Positions 44,456-53,379 of a DNA stretch of 64,000 bases are shown in pieces (the stretch's first letter is position 1; every line of letters begins with the position of its first letter). Below the pieces are notes generated by a model. That model made no database searches. It was not told the DNA's origin and saw only the letters and a program-made list of their open reading frames with translations. The stretch comes from Rhizobium indicum (GTDB lineage: Bacteria; Pseudomonadota; Alphaproteobacteria; Rhizobiales; Rhizobiaceae): positions 3,118,501 to 3,182,500 of the forward strand of contig NZ_CP054021.1 in assembly GCF_005862305.2 (NCBI RefSeq), given 5' to 3'. A program made the translations under genes and the position numbers.

Positions 44456-46204
44456 TCAGGACAGGTCCATCGACTTTTCCCATTGCTGCCGCAGGACGTT
44501 CATTTCCGTCCGCTTCTGGGCCATTTCGCTAACGGCAGCGCGCAGATGCGGATGGTGCGACATGAACATGTTGAAGTCGCGCCGTTCGAGCACCTCGAAC
44601 TGGCAGAAATCGACGGCGATGACGTCGGCCGTGCGTCGTGCGCCTGTCAATAGCGCCATTTCGCCGAAAAAAGCGCCGGGCTCCAGGCGGATCGCGCCAC
44701 TGGCGAGCCGCACTTCCACCGCGCCCGAGGAGATGAAATACATGCTGTCGCCGCGGTCGCCGCGGCGGATAACGCGTTCGCCCGGCGGCGCGGATTTTGC
44801 CTTGAAGAGCAGTAGCAGCTCCTCCTGCGCGTCCTCGTCGACCTCGGAGAACAGCGGGAAAGTCTCGATCAGCTGCTGCATCTTCAGTTGATGCTGGCGC
44901 TCTCGCTCTTCGCCGAGCGCCCTGATCTTTTCCAGTTCTTTGCCGAGCGCCTTCTGCCTGCTCCTGCCGTAGCTTTCCCAGAGGGAGGGCCATTTCGAAT
45001 GGATATATTTCTTCAGGCCGTCGGTTGCGAAGATCACGATCGGGTTGAGTGTGATCGACAGGATCGCGGCGGCCAGGATCAGATCCTGGCCCTCATGCGG
45101 CAGGAGCCCGAGTGAGACGCCGAGGCCGGCGAGGATGAAGGAAAACTCGCCGATCTGGGCGAGGCCGCCGGCCAATGTTAGTCCCATGCTGATAGGGTAT
45201 CTGAGCAGGATGACGATGAGGAAGGTGATGATGCCCTTGCCGAGGATGACGAGCGCCAGTGCGCCGATCACGGCCAGCGGCTGGCGCACCAGGATGGAGG
45301 GATCGAAGAGCATGCCGACGGAAACGAAGAACAGCACGGAGAAGGCATTCTGCAGCGGCAACGAGTCGGCGGCGGCCCTGTGGCTGAGCTGGGATTCGCT
45401 CATGACGACGCCGGCGAAAAATGCGCCGAGCGCAAAGGAGACGCCGAAGATCGCCGCCGAACCGAAAGCGATGCCGAGTGCGATCGCCAGCACCGTCAGC
45501 GTAAAGAGTTCCCGCGAGCCGGTGCGGGCGATCATCGTCAGCAGCCAGGGCACGATGCGAGGGCCGAGGAAGATCGCCATGGCGGCGAAGGCAACAACCT
45601 TCAGCAGTGTCAGGCCGATCGTCAGCGCCAGTGGCAGGTCACCGAGGCCGTGATTGGTCGTATTGCTGGCGTTGCCACCCAGTAGCTCTGCCAGCGCCGG
45701 CAGCAGCACCAGCGCCAGCACCATCACCAGATCCTCGACGATCAGCCAGCCGACGGCGACGCGTCCGCTCGCCGCGTTGACGAGATTGCGCTCTTCCAGC
45801 GCCTTCAAGAGAACGACGGTGCTCGCCACCGACAGGCTGAGGCCGAGGACGATGCCGGCGCCGAGGCTCCAGCCCCAGAGTTTGCAAAGGCCGATGCCCA
45901 AGAGGGTGGCGAGGATGATCCGCCCGATCGCGCCAGGCACGGCGATGCCGCGCACGGCGAGCAGGTCGGAGGCGGAAAAATGCAGGCCGACGCCGAACAT
46001 CAAAAGGATAACGCCCATCTCGGCGAGCTGGCCGGCAAGGGCGGTATCGGCGACGAAGCCCGGTGTGAACGGCCCCATCAGGATGCCCGCCATCAAATAA
46101 CCGACGAGTGGCGGCAGCCGAAGCCGGTCGGCCCCATAGCCCAGGATCGCTGCGAAAACGAAACTGACGGCGACCGTCGCGATAAGTCCTACTTCCTGAT
46201 GCAC
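44456..46204 (-). CDS. CPA2-type cation:proton antiporter with C-terminal cyclic nucleotide-binding domain
   Basis: 582 residues from GTG 46204, preceded by GAGAGGG. Residues 1-390 are a KefB/YbaL-like exchanger with about 12 membrane segments (GYLMAGILMGPFTPGF near 36, SLSVASTVVLLKALEERN near 131, VGWLIVEDLVMVLAL near 153, LGAFFAGVVMSES near 266). There is no TrkA-N Rossmann domain; instead residues about 440-570 form a cyclic nucleotide-binding domain with RVIRRGDRGDSMYFISSG and the phosphate-cassette-like FGEMALLTGARRTADV. Potassium or sodium efflux gated by a nucleotide is a reasonable inference. Confidence 0.88.
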   Translation of the reverse strand: MHQEVGLIATVAVSFVFAAILGYGADRLRLPPLVGYLMAGILMGPFTPGFVADTALAGQLAEMGVILLMFGVGLHFSASDLLAVRGIAVPGAIGRIILATLLGIGLCKLWGWSLGAGIVLGLSLSVASTVVLLKALEERNLVNAASGRVAVGWLIVEDLVMVLALVLLPALAELLGGNASNTTNHGLGDLPLALTIGLTLLKVVAFAAMAIFLGPRIVPWLLTMIARTGSRELFTLTVLAIALGIAFGSAAIFGVSFALGAFFAGVVMSESQLSHRAAADSLPLQNAFSVLFFVSVGMLFDPSILVRQPLAVIGALALVILGKGIITFLIVILLRYPISMGLTLAGGLAQIGEFSFILAGLGVSLGLLPHEGQDLILAAAILSITLNPIVIFATDGLKKYIHSKWPSLWESYGRSRQKALGKELEKIRALGEERERQHQLKMQQLIETFPLFSEVDEDAQEELLLLFKAKSAPPGERVIRRGDRGDSMYFISSGAVEVRLASGAIRLEPGAFFGEMALLTGARRTADVIAVDFCQFEVLERRDFNMFMSHHPHLRAAVSEMAQKRTEMNVLRQQWEKSMDLS

Positions 46205-46416
46205 GTCCGCCCTCTCTTGTGATAGCGGCGGCCACTTTGGACGAAGTGCAAGCAAAATTAAACAGTTGATTTGGGGATGGGCTGCTGTTCGGGCTTTCGT
46301 TCTCAGTCCTGGCTGGTGTGGCGCAGACGTCGTCCGCGGCACGGTCGGGCCGTCACCGATGTTGGAACCACTTGCGTCTTGCCTCGTTGCCCTTTCATCA
46401 GACAAGGAGAAACGAC

Positions 46417-46701
46417 ATGCGGAAGATGATCTTGAACTGTACTGTGGCGGCCCTTGCCGCCTGCTCGTTTGCAGCGCCTGTTCTTGCCAACAGCGTCTAT
46501 GTCAGGGAGCGTTCTTATGACGACGGCTATCGCCATGAGCGGGTACAACCTGGCATCACCATCAGCGAACGTGGCGTCACTTTCGGTGCCGTGCGCGAAC
46601 GTGAGCACCGCCGCTATCGCGATAATGGCTGCGAAACCAGGAGCGTCACCCGACAGACCGACGAAGGCGAGGTCACCAAGACGGTCCGTCGCTGCAATTA
46701 A
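46417..46701 (+). CDS. Small secreted protein, unknown
   Basis: 94 residues, MRKMILNCTVAALAACSFAAPVLANS being a clear signal peptide cut near residue 25. The mature part is short, Arg-rich (RERSYDDGYRHERVQPG, REREHRRYRDNGCETRSVTRQT) with two Cys that could pair. Rhizobial genomes have many such small periplasmic proteins. A GGAGA ribosome site precedes the ATG and a terminator follows. No function assigned. Confidence 0.75.
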   Translation: MRKMILNCTVAALAACSFAAPVLANSVYVRERSYDDGYRHERVQPGITISERGVTFGAVREREHRRYRDNGCETRSVTRQTDEGEVTKTVRRCN

Positions 46702-46727
46702 CGAAAAAATATGCGATAAGGACGAAG

Positions 46728-46751
46728 CCCGGTTCCGACGAGCCGGGTTTT
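46728..46751 (+). terminator. Rho-independent terminator after the small secreted protein gene
   Basis: CCCGG (46728-46732), a 10-nt loop and CCGGG (46743-46747), followed by TTTT and, after CGCC, TTTT again. It lies 27 nt after the stop codon. Confidence 0.6.
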
Positions 46752-46870
46752 CGCCTTTTGTGGCAAGAATATCTCAATGCGGTGGTGAAAGTCGTCTGTC
46801 GGTGTTATGAGCACGCCTTTGGTAAAAGCGCGTTCCCAGCGCAAACACCGCCCGCACAGGATCTTTTAGT

Positions 46871-47158
46871 ATGATTGAGCTTACGCCGTCCCAGATCGCC
46901 GCACTTAAACTCGCCAGGGATGGAGACCTTTATCCTCAGCCAGCCAATAAATGGACGCACGAGAATGCGACAGTTACTTATGCAAAAACTGACCGGTGGA
47001 AAGAGCGGCCTCAGAAAATAAAGTCGGTCACTGCCAAGACGTTGGGCGAGTTGAAGGAGCCGGGTTTTCTCGAAAGGCGGCACCTGGATGACGACGCATC
47101 AAAAGACGTCTACGGCATCACGATGGCCGGCAAGATGTGGCTGCTGAAGAATAAGTAA
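46871..47158 (+). CDS. Hypothetical protein with possible winged-helix character
   Basis: 95 residues, MIELTPSQIAALKLARDGDL at the start and KDVYGITMAGKMWLLKNK at the end; the order LTPSQ...helix...LGELKEPGFLERR...YGITMAGK is suggestive of a MarR-like winged helix but is not decisive. Base composition is lower in GC than its neighbours (for example ACAGTTACTTATGCAAAAAC), so it may have been acquired. Its neighbour on the right is tRNA-Leu, a common integration target. Confidence 0.55.
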   Translation: MIELTPSQIAALKLARDGDLYPQPANKWTHENATVTYAKTDRWKERPQKIKSVTAKTLGELKEPGFLERRHLDDDASKDVYGITMAGKMWLLKNK

Positions 47159-47294
47159 GCTTCGCTTAGATGCGAATTCCTTCCGTAGGGCCATCGATTC
47201 TTTGAGGCAAGGCAAGGCATTTGAGATGATGGTGCAGCCAACCGGAGCATTATAGAACCCGTCCGCCTTCGTTCCTGACGGAACTACGGCGCGA

Positions 47295-47354
47295 CAGCCT
47301 CCGCTTAGCTGCTCTCTTCGGCTTGCCGAGCCGAAGCTCACAGAGCGAAGGCTG
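47295..47354 (-). other. Long stem-loop directly downstream of tRNA-Leu
   Basis: On the minus strand CAGCCTTCGCT pairs with AGCGGAGGCTG (11 bp with one wobble), enclosing CTCT/AGAG and an inner CTTCGGCT/AGCCGAAG 8-bp stem with a CGGCA loop. It begins at the last bases of the tRNA CCA. It may aid 3' processing or end transcription, though there is no T-tract. Confidence 0.45.
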
Positions 47355-47437
47355 GTGCCCCATGCCGGAGTCGAACCAGCACTTCTTTCGAAACTCGATT
47401 TTGAGTCGAGCGCGTCTACCAATTCCGCCAATGGGGC
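47353..47437 (-). tRNA. tRNA-Leu (anticodon CAA)
   Basis: 85 nt including an encoded CCA. Acceptor GCCCCAT pairs with ATGGGGC, discriminator A. Anticodon arm CTCGA-CTCAAAA-TCGAG gives anticodon CAA. A long variable arm (TTTCGAAAGAAGTG region) marks a class II tRNA, as for Leu. T arm CTGG-TTCGACT-CCGG. Transcribed leftward. Confidence 0.95.
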
Positions 47438-47460
47438 AACGGATATGAACGGGCGGCTGT

Positions 47461-47488
47461 CTAACATGCGAGCGCCCGGACGCGCAAG
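47461..47488 (-). promoter_or_regulatory. Possible promoter of tRNA-Leu
   Basis: On the minus strand CTTGCG (47488-47483) and TGTTAG (47466-47461) with a 16-nt spacer; GTTAGA one base further gives 17. Plausible location 24 nt upstream of the mature 5' end. Confidence 0.35.
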
Positions 47489-47525
47489 ACGGGCAAGCGA
47501 AGTTATCGGACTGATCCGGTAGAGA

Positions 47526-47552
47526 GATCCGGCCTCGCGTCGAGGCCGGATC
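47526..47552 (-). terminator. Perfect 12-bp inverted repeat after the MFS gene
   Basis: GATCCGGCCTCG and CGAGGCCGGATC around a 3-nt loop, 10 nt past the MFS stop. It lacks a clear T-run, so it may be a weak terminator or an RNA-stabilising hairpin. It also insulates the tRNA upstream region. Confidence 0.5.
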
Positions 47553-47562
47553 CTGTCTGATA

Positions 47563-48858
47563 TCAATGGGCGGCGGCCGGTGCCGGGCTGCTCAGGCCGG
47601 ACTTCTTCAGCGTGATCGCCAGGATCGAGGCCAAGAGGCAGAAGGCGCCGGCGACGAAGAATGCGGGCAGGTAGCTCGAAAGTTCCGTACGCGAGAGGCC
47701 GGCGCCATAGGCGGCGGTGGCTGCTCCCAGCTGATGGCCGGCGAAGACCCAGCCGAAGACGAGGCCGACCTTTTCGGGGCCGAAGCGATCGGCGGCGATC
47801 TTGACGGTCGGCGGCACGGTGGCGATCCAGTCGAGGCCGTAGAAGATGGCGAAGATGGAGAGGCCGTAAAAACTGAAATCGCTGAAGGGCAGGTAGAGCA
47901 GCGACAGGCCGCGCAGGCCGTAATACCAGAAGAGCAGCCAGCGATTATCGAAGCGATCGGACAGCCAGCCGGAGCCGATGGTGCCGAAGAAATCGAAAAT
48001 GCCCATGACGGCCAGCACGCTGGCGGCGGCCACCGGCACGATGCCGAAATCGCCGCAAAGGGTGACGAAATGAGTCTGGATCAGGCCGTTGGTGCTGAGG
48101 CCGCAGATGAAAAAGGTGGCAAAGAGGATCCAGAAGGTCGAGGTCTTCGAGATTTCCTTAAGCACGGTGATCGGCGTCATCAACGCGACGCCAAGCGAGG
48201 TGCTTGCCGGTGGCGGCGTCACCTGCGTCTCACCGAAGGAGGGCAGGTTGAGGTCGGCCGGACGGTCGCGCATGAAGGCCAGCACGGCAAGGGCTGCGAC
48301 CATGATCATGGCGCAGACGAAAAACACCGTCGAGCGCCAGCCGTAGCGCTCCGTCAGCTCCGCCATCAGCGGCAGGAAGACGAGCTGGCCAGTGGCCGAA
48401 CTTGCCGAGAGCATGCCGACGACGAGGCCGCGATGCTTGGTGAACCAGCGGCTGGAGACCGTTGCGGCGAGCACCATGGCCGTCAGACCCGTGCCGAAAC
48501 CAACGACGATACCCCAGAGCAGCAGCAGCTGCCACAGCGTCGTCATGAACAGCGAACCGACGAAGCCCGCGCCAATCAGCGCCAGTGCGAAGACGATGAC
48601 CTTGCGCACGCCGAAATAATTCATGAAGGCGGCGGCGAACGGACCCATGAAGCCGAAAAGGATCAGGCGAATCGCAAGGGCCGAGGAAATCTGCGAGGTC
48701 TCCCAGCCGAACTCATCCTGCAGCGGTTTGATGAGCACGCCAGGTGCGCCCATGGCGCCGGCGGTGACCAGCATGGTGAGGAAGGTCGCGGCAACGACGA
48801 CCCAACCGTAATGGATGTTGCGCCGGGCAAGGGTGGAGGCGAGGACGGTGGAAACCAT
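47563..48858 (-). CDS. MFS transporter
   Basis: 431 residues with twelve predicted membrane segments. First-loop motif equivalents are weak; ALVVGFGTGLTAMVLAATVSSRWFTKHRGLVVGMLSAS near 105-145 is typical of the monocarboxylate/oxalate-formate-like MFS branch. Central hydrophilic loop at about 205-230. Substrate unknown. Divergent from a TetR gene, with two near-identical palindromes in between, so it is likely the repressor's main target. TTG 48864 is an alternative start. Confidence 0.88.
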   Translation of the reverse strand: MVSTVLASTLARRNIHYGWVVVAATFLTMLVTAGAMGAPGVLIKPLQDEFGWETSQISSALAIRLILFGFMGPFAAAFMNYFGVRKVIVFALALIGAGFVGSLFMTTLWQLLLLWGIVVGFGTGLTAMVLAATVSSRWFTKHRGLVVGMLSASSATGQLVFLPLMAELTERYGWRSTVFFVCAMIMVAALAVLAFMRDRPADLNLPSFGETQVTPPPASTSLGVALMTPITVLKEISKTSTFWILFATFFICGLSTNGLIQTHFVTLCGDFGIVPVAAASVLAVMGIFDFFGTIGSGWLSDRFDNRWLLFWYYGLRGLSLLYLPFSDFSFYGLSIFAIFYGLDWIATVPPTVKIAADRFGPEKVGLVFGWVFAGHQLGAATAAYGAGLSRTELSSYLPAFFVAGAFCLLASILAITLKKSGLSSPAPAAAH

Positions 48859-48909
48859 GGGCAAGATTCCGTTTGAATTCAGGTTTTAGGAGATACTGGA
48901 CCGATTTAC

Positions 48910-48952
48910 ATGATGGCCATCATATTTCTTGCGTATTGATGATGGACGTCAT
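48910..48952. promoter_or_regulatory. Two palindromic operators between MFS and TetR genes
   Basis: ATGATGGCCATCAT at 48910-48923 is a perfect 14-bp palindrome; ATGATGGACGTCAT at 48939-48952 is a near copy with its central bases changed. Centres are 29 bp apart, close to three helical turns, on the same face. Position between divergent genes fits binding by the TetR-type protein encoded at 48988. Confidence 0.65.
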
Positions 48953-48987
48953 ATATTTTGTCAAGCGACTATTTCTGGAGATGACAA

Positions 48988-49566
48988 ATGCGGGTCAGCC
49001 GCGAAAAATTTGCCGAAAACCGCGAAAAGATCCTGATCGTTGCCGGCGTGCTTTTCCGCGAAAATGGCTTCGACGGGGTCGGCGTCGCCGACATCATGAA
49101 GGCGGCCGGGCTGACGCATGGCGGCTTTTACGGTCATTTCGGTTCGAAGGACGACCTGGCGCTTGAGGTCAGCCGCAAGCTGATCGACAAGGTCGAGACG
49201 CGCTGGAAGGAGCATATCGCCGAATCGCCGGACCGGCCGCTGGCAGCGCTTCTCGATCATTATATCCACTGGCGCACGGTTGACGATCCGGGCGGCAGCT
49301 GTGTCTTCGCAACGCTGATCCAGGAAGTCAGCCGCAGCCGCGGCGCGGTCCGCGCGGTCTTCAGCGACGGGCTGTCCGTGCTGGTCGACACGCTTGCCGA
49401 TATCGTTCCCGGCGAAACGGAAGAAAAGCGCCGCGCCAATGCGACGACTACACTGTCATCGATGATGGGGGCCGTCATTCTTGCCCGTGCGGTCGAGGAC
49501 AGGGCGCTTGCCGAGCAGTTTCTGGTGACGATGCGCCGGCAGCTCGATCCTGAAAGCCAGACATAA
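48988..49566 (+). CDS. TetR family transcriptional regulator
   Basis: 192 residues. N-terminal helix-turn-helix with VGVADIMKAAGLTHGGFYGHFGSKDDL at about residues 31-57, the standard TetR DNA-binding segment, then a ligand domain with a Cys in DDPGGSCVFATLI near 109. It probably represses the divergent MFS gene and itself. The ATG is close to the second palindrome (36 nt), so autoregulation is likely. Inducer unknown. Confidence 0.9.
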   Translation: MRVSREKFAENREKILIVAGVLFRENGFDGVGVADIMKAAGLTHGGFYGHFGSKDDLALEVSRKLIDKVETRWKEHIAESPDRPLAALLDHYIHWRTVDDPGGSCVFATLIQEVSRSRGAVRAVFSDGLSVLVDTLADIVPGETEEKRRANATTTLSSMMGAVILARAVEDRALAEQFLVTMRRQLDPESQT

Positions 49567-49568
49567 TC

Positions 49569-50366
49569 TCAGTCGCGAAAGGCGATGAGCGCGTTGCTCT
49601 CGACGATCTCGGTGAATTTCCCCTTCGGCGAGAGCGCGGTGAGTTCGCTTCGCAGCACCTGCTCGAATTCCATCATCCTGTCGCCGAGCGCCTGTGGCGA
49701 GGTGACGGACATGGAGAAGGCGCGGCCGACGATCTCATCGGCATTGATCACCCGCTCAGCGACGACGCCGATGCGTTCGAGGTTGCGGAAGGTCGAGCGC
49801 AGCAGAAATTCCTCGTGCTTTATCCAATCCGGCCCATGGTGAAACTGCCGGTCGGTCCGCATCCGCTCCGGTGAAAAGGTCTCAGACACCCTCTCCATCG
49901 CCTCGCGCCAGGCAGGTGAAGAAGAAATGTGCCGGTCGCCGAAAAGAGCGACCGCTCCGCCGGGCTCGGTCAGTGTGTCCAGCGTCGACAACGTGGCGGC
50001 GCGATCCATCCAATGGAACGAGCGGCCCATGGCTGTCATCTTCAGCGGCCCGAAAGAAGGGCCGAGGTCATAGGACGAAGCGAGAATGAACTTCGCGTCG
50101 ACTCCGGCCGCGATGGCATCTTCTCGCGCGGCGTCGAGCATTTCAGGTTCAGGATCGAGGCCGGTGACATCGGCGTGGGCGAGGCGTGCGAAGGCGATGC
50201 CGATCTGGCCCGGGCCGCAGCCGAGATCGAGCACATGATCGCCAGGCTGAAGGTCAATCCTAGCGACCACGCGCTCGATCAGCCTGTCGGGATAGGGAAC
50301 GCGGAAACGGCTGTAATAAGCGGCGGTGGTGCGGAAGCGGCGGGGCTCGAAAGGAATGGTGGTCAT
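49569..50366 (-). CDS. Class I SAM-dependent methyltransferase
   Basis: 265 residues. Motif I in VLDLGCGPGQIGIAFARLA near residues 45-63, acidic loop VTGLDPEPEMLDAARE near 66-81, and SFHWMDRAATLSTLDTLTEPGGAVALFG near 112-139. Substrate unknown. ATG 50366 with GAGGAA upstream is preferred to ATG 50396. Convergent with the tetR gene (stops 2 nt apart). Confidence 0.87.
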   Translation of the reverse strand: MTTIPFEPRRFRTTAAYYSRFRVPYPDRLIERVVARIDLQPGDHVLDLGCGPGQIGIAFARLAHADVTGLDPEPEMLDAAREDAIAAGVDAKFILASSYDLGPSFGPLKMTAMGRSFHWMDRAATLSTLDTLTEPGGAVALFGDRHISSSPAWREAMERVSETFSPERMRTDRQFHHGPDWIKHEEFLLRSTFRNLERIGVVAERVINADEIVGRAFSMSVTSPQALGDRMMEFEQVLRSELTALSPKGKFTEIVESNALIAFRD

Positions 50367-50545
50367 GGCGAACGATTCCTCGATGTCTAAGAACATTCGC
50401 TAGGACCGAATCATGACTGCCTTGTGATGACTTGTGCCCGAGGCAGTCACTTGACCGATGGAAGAAGAAGGGGCAGCCGGACGATGAGGCGATCCCAGCC
50501 CTCCACGAGTGAGGAGAACTGGGAGAAAGCGGCGGCAACCGCTGC

Positions 50546-51526
50546 TTACTTGAAGCCGGCGATGGCGTGCGGGATGTAGGGTGCCTCCAGTGCCGCGATT
50601 TCCTCGGCGGTAAGCTTGACCGAGAGCGAGGCAACGGCGTCCGTGAGGTGGTTCGGTTTGGACGCGCCGATAATTGGGGCGGTCACCGCACTTTTCTGCA
50701 GGATCCAGGCAGTTGCGACCTGGGCGCGGGAGATGTTGCGGGCCCTGGCGATTTCGGCCACGGCCCCGACGATCTTGCGGTCGGCATCGATGGACTGGGT
50801 GTAGAGCGTCTTGCCGAATTCGTCGGTTTCGCTGCGTGCCGTCGTCTCGTCCCAGTCGCGGGTCAGGCGGCCGCGGGCAAGCGGGCTCCAGGGGATGACG
50901 GCGATCTTCTGATCCTCGCAAAGCGGCAGCATTTCGCGCTCTTCCTCACGGTAGAGCAGGTTCAGGTGGTCCTGCATGCTGACGAATTCGGTCCAGCCGT
51001 TCAGCCTGGAGACGTAAAGCGCCTTGGCGAATTGCCAGGCATACATGGAGGAGGCGCCGATATAACGGGCCTTGCCCGATTTGACGACGTCGTGCAGCGC
51101 TTCCAGCGTTTCCTCGATCGGCGTCGTGTAGTCGAAGCGGTGGATCTGGTAGAGATCCACGTAGTCGGTGCCGAGGCGACGCAGGCTGTTGTCGATCTCG
51201 TCGAAGATCGCCTTGCGCGACAGGCCGGCGCCGTTCGGGCCCGGCCGCATGCGGTTGAACACCTTGGTCGCCAGCACGATGTCCTCGCGTTTGGCGAAGT
51301 CTTTTATGGCCCGGCCGACGATCTCCTCTGATGAACCATTGGAATAGGTGTTGGCGGTATCGAGGAAATTGATGCCGAGGTCGATCGCCTGCTTGATCAT
51401 CGTCCGGCTTTCTTCTTCCCGCAGGCTCCAGGCATGATTGCCGCGGCCGGGATCGCCAAAGGTCATGCAGCCCAAGCAGATCTTCGATACTTCGAGACCG
51501 GTCTTGCCAAATTTTGCGTATTCCAT
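50546..51526 (-). CDS. Aldo/keto reductase
   Basis: 326 residues. TIM-barrel NADPH reductase, with the catalytic tetrad visible: Asp and Tyr in FLDTANTYSNGSSEE near 52-57, Lys in VLATKVFN near 82, and His in LYQIHRFD near 119. C-terminal cofactor motif VTAPIIGASKPNHL near 284. Resembles the YghZ/Tas branch. Physiological substrate unknown. It lies 179 nt upstream of the methyltransferase on the same strand. Confidence 0.92.
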   Translation of the reverse strand: MEYAKFGKTGLEVSKICLGCMTFGDPGRGNHAWSLREEESRTMIKQAIDLGINFLDTANTYSNGSSEEIVGRAIKDFAKREDIVLATKVFNRMRPGPNGAGLSRKAIFDEIDNSLRRLGTDYVDLYQIHRFDYTTPIEETLEALHDVVKSGKARYIGASSMYAWQFAKALYVSRLNGWTEFVSMQDHLNLLYREEEREMLPLCEDQKIAVIPWSPLARGRLTRDWDETTARSETDEFGKTLYTQSIDADRKIVGAVAEIARARNISRAQVATAWILQKSAVTAPIIGASKPNHLTDAVASLSVKLTAEEIAALEAPYIPHAIAGFK

Positions 51527-51750
51527 GAAACGACTCCGTGATGAATTGGATGACCCCAGGCGGCTTTCCATGATTTAGCGCGAGATGGCCAAAGTCGCAG
51601 GGCGGCAAATGAAGAATCTATGCTGCATGCGCACAATGATCCGTGATCGAGACTTCTGAAGCCGCGCTCATCGCCGTCGATTCCGGCTGCAGCTTGCACA
51701 TCCGCGCCGCAAGATGTTAGCTGATGCAGCATTTTTATCGGAATCCGACC

Positions 51751-53379
51751 ATGCAACTGCCGTCCCACGATCGCTATGACGATCTTTATCGCGATTTCTC
51801 CTGGCGGATTCCGGAGGATTTCAATATCGGCCGCGCCGTCAGCGACGACTGGGCGGCGAGAGATCCGGAGCGTGTCTGCCTTGAGCATTTCAGCCCCGAT
51901 GGCGATCATCTTTCGCTGACTTACGGTGAGCTTGCCGGCGCCTCGTCCATGTTCGCCAATGCGCTGGCTTCGCTCGGCATTAAGCGAGGCGACCGCGTCG
52001 CGCTGCTGATGCCTCAGTCCTTCGAGACCGTGGTCGTTCATGTCGCGATCTACAAGATGGGCGCAATCGCCTTGCCGCTGGCGCTGCTCTTCGGCGTCGA
52101 GGCGCTCGAATACAGGCTGAGGACCTCAGGTGCGGTGGCAATCGTCACCAATGATTTCGGCCTTGATCGCGTCCGGAAAATTCGCGATCGGCTGCCGGAG
52201 CTTCGGCATGTGATCAGCCTCGATAGTGCTCTCGATGCTCTCTCCTTTGCCGATCTGATCGTGTCATACGAGCCCTTCTTCAAGGGAGAAAAGACGTCTC
52301 CCGACGATCCGGCGCTGATGATCTTCACCTCGGGAACGACGGGGCCACCCAAGGGCGCGTTGCATGGCCATCGCGTCCTGCCCGGCCATGTTCCCGGCAT
52401 GCAGTTCGCCCATGAGGGTTTTCCGCAACCGGACGATAAGGTCTGGACGCCGTCCGACTGGGCCTGGGCCGGCGGGCTGCTCAACGCGCTGCTGCCGAGT
52501 CTTCTGCTCGGTATTCCCGTCGTTTCGTCGCCGGCGCAGAAATTCGATGCCGGCATGGCCTATCGCATCATGGCCGAAATGAAGGTGCGCAATGCCTTCA
52601 TTCCGCCGACGGCGCTGAGGCTGATGAGATCCGTTGCCGATCCGCGCTCGAAATATGATCTGGTGCTGCGCACCATCGGCTCGGCCGGGGAGGCGCTCGG
52701 GCGCGAGACCTATGAATGGGCGCGCCATACGCTCGGCATCACCGTCAACGAATTCTACGGCCAGACGGAGTGCAATTTCGTGCTTGCGTCGAGCGCTGCC
52801 TATGGCGTCACTAAAGCGGGCGCCATAGGGCGGGCGGTGCCCGGGCATCGCGTCGCGATCGTCAGCGAGACGGGCGATGAGTTGCCCGTCGGCGAACCGG
52901 GCCAGATCGCCATCGCCAGTCCCGATCCTGTCATGTTCCTCGGCTACTGGGACGACACGGTGGCGACGGACCGAAAATTCGCCAAAGGCTGGCTGCTCAC
53001 CGGCGATATCGGCCGGCAGGACGCCGAGGGATATGTGACCTTCGAAGGGCGCGACGACGATGTGATCACCTCGTCGGGATATCGCATCGGCCCGGCCGAG
53101 ATCGAGGACTGCCTGATCGGTCATCCCGCCGTGCAGCTTGCCGCCGCCGTCGGCAAGCCCGATGCCGTGCGCACCGAAGTCGTCAAGGCCTATATCGTGC
53201 TTTCACCAGGCCATCATCCAAGCGAGGCGTTGGCTGCCGACATAAGGGAATGGGTGAAGACGCGGCTTTCGATGCACGAATATCCGCGCGAAGTGGAATT
53301 CATCGATGCATTACCGCTAACCACCACCGGCAAGGTGATCCGCCGGCTGCTGCGCGAAAAGGCCGCCAGCGAGGGATAG
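51751..53379 (+). CDS. Acyl-CoA synthetase (AMP-binding family)
   Basis: 542 residues. ANL superfamily adenylate-forming enzyme. A3/P-loop MIFTSGTTGPPKGAL near residue 190, VNEFYGQTECNFVLAS near 333, hinge region GWLLTGDIGRQDAEGYVTFEGRDDDVITSSGYRIGP near 411-446, and C-terminal GKVIRRLL near 528 with the catalytic Lys. Medium-chain/acetate-type acyl-CoA synthetases have this architecture; the substrate is not determinable here. ATG 51724 is an alternative start. The TAG stop begins a repeat element. Confidence 0.88.
   Translation: MQLPSHDRYDDLYRDFSWRIPEDFNIGRAVSDDWAARDPERVCLEHFSPDGDHLSLTYGELAGASSMFANALASLGIKRGDRVALLMPQSFETVVVHVAIYKMGAIALPLALLFGVEALEYRLRTSGAVAIVTNDFGLDRVRKIRDRLPELRHVISLDSALDALSFADLIVSYEPFFKGEKTSPDDPALMIFTSGTTGPPKGALHGHRVLPGHVPGMQFAHEGFPQPDDKVWTPSDWAWAGGLLNALLPSLLLGIPVVSSPAQKFDAGMAYRIMAEMKVRNAFIPPTALRLMRSVADPRSKYDLVLRTIGSAGEALGRETYEWARHTLGITVNEFYGQTECNFVLASSAAYGVTKAGAIGRAVPGHRVAIVSETGDELPVGEPGQIAIASPDPVMFLGYWDDTVATDRKFAKGWLLTGDIGRQDAEGYVTFEGRDDDVITSSGYRIGPAEIEDCLIGHPAVQLAAAVGKPDAVRTEVVKAYIVLSPGHHPSEALAADIREWVKTRLSMHEYPREVEFIDALPLTTTGKVIRRLLREKAASEG

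Noticed and set aside
46871..47437. Genomic island or prophage at the tRNA-Leu
   Set aside because: No integrase, att duplication or phage gene seen; only one atypical small ORF, so reported as a weak finding only.
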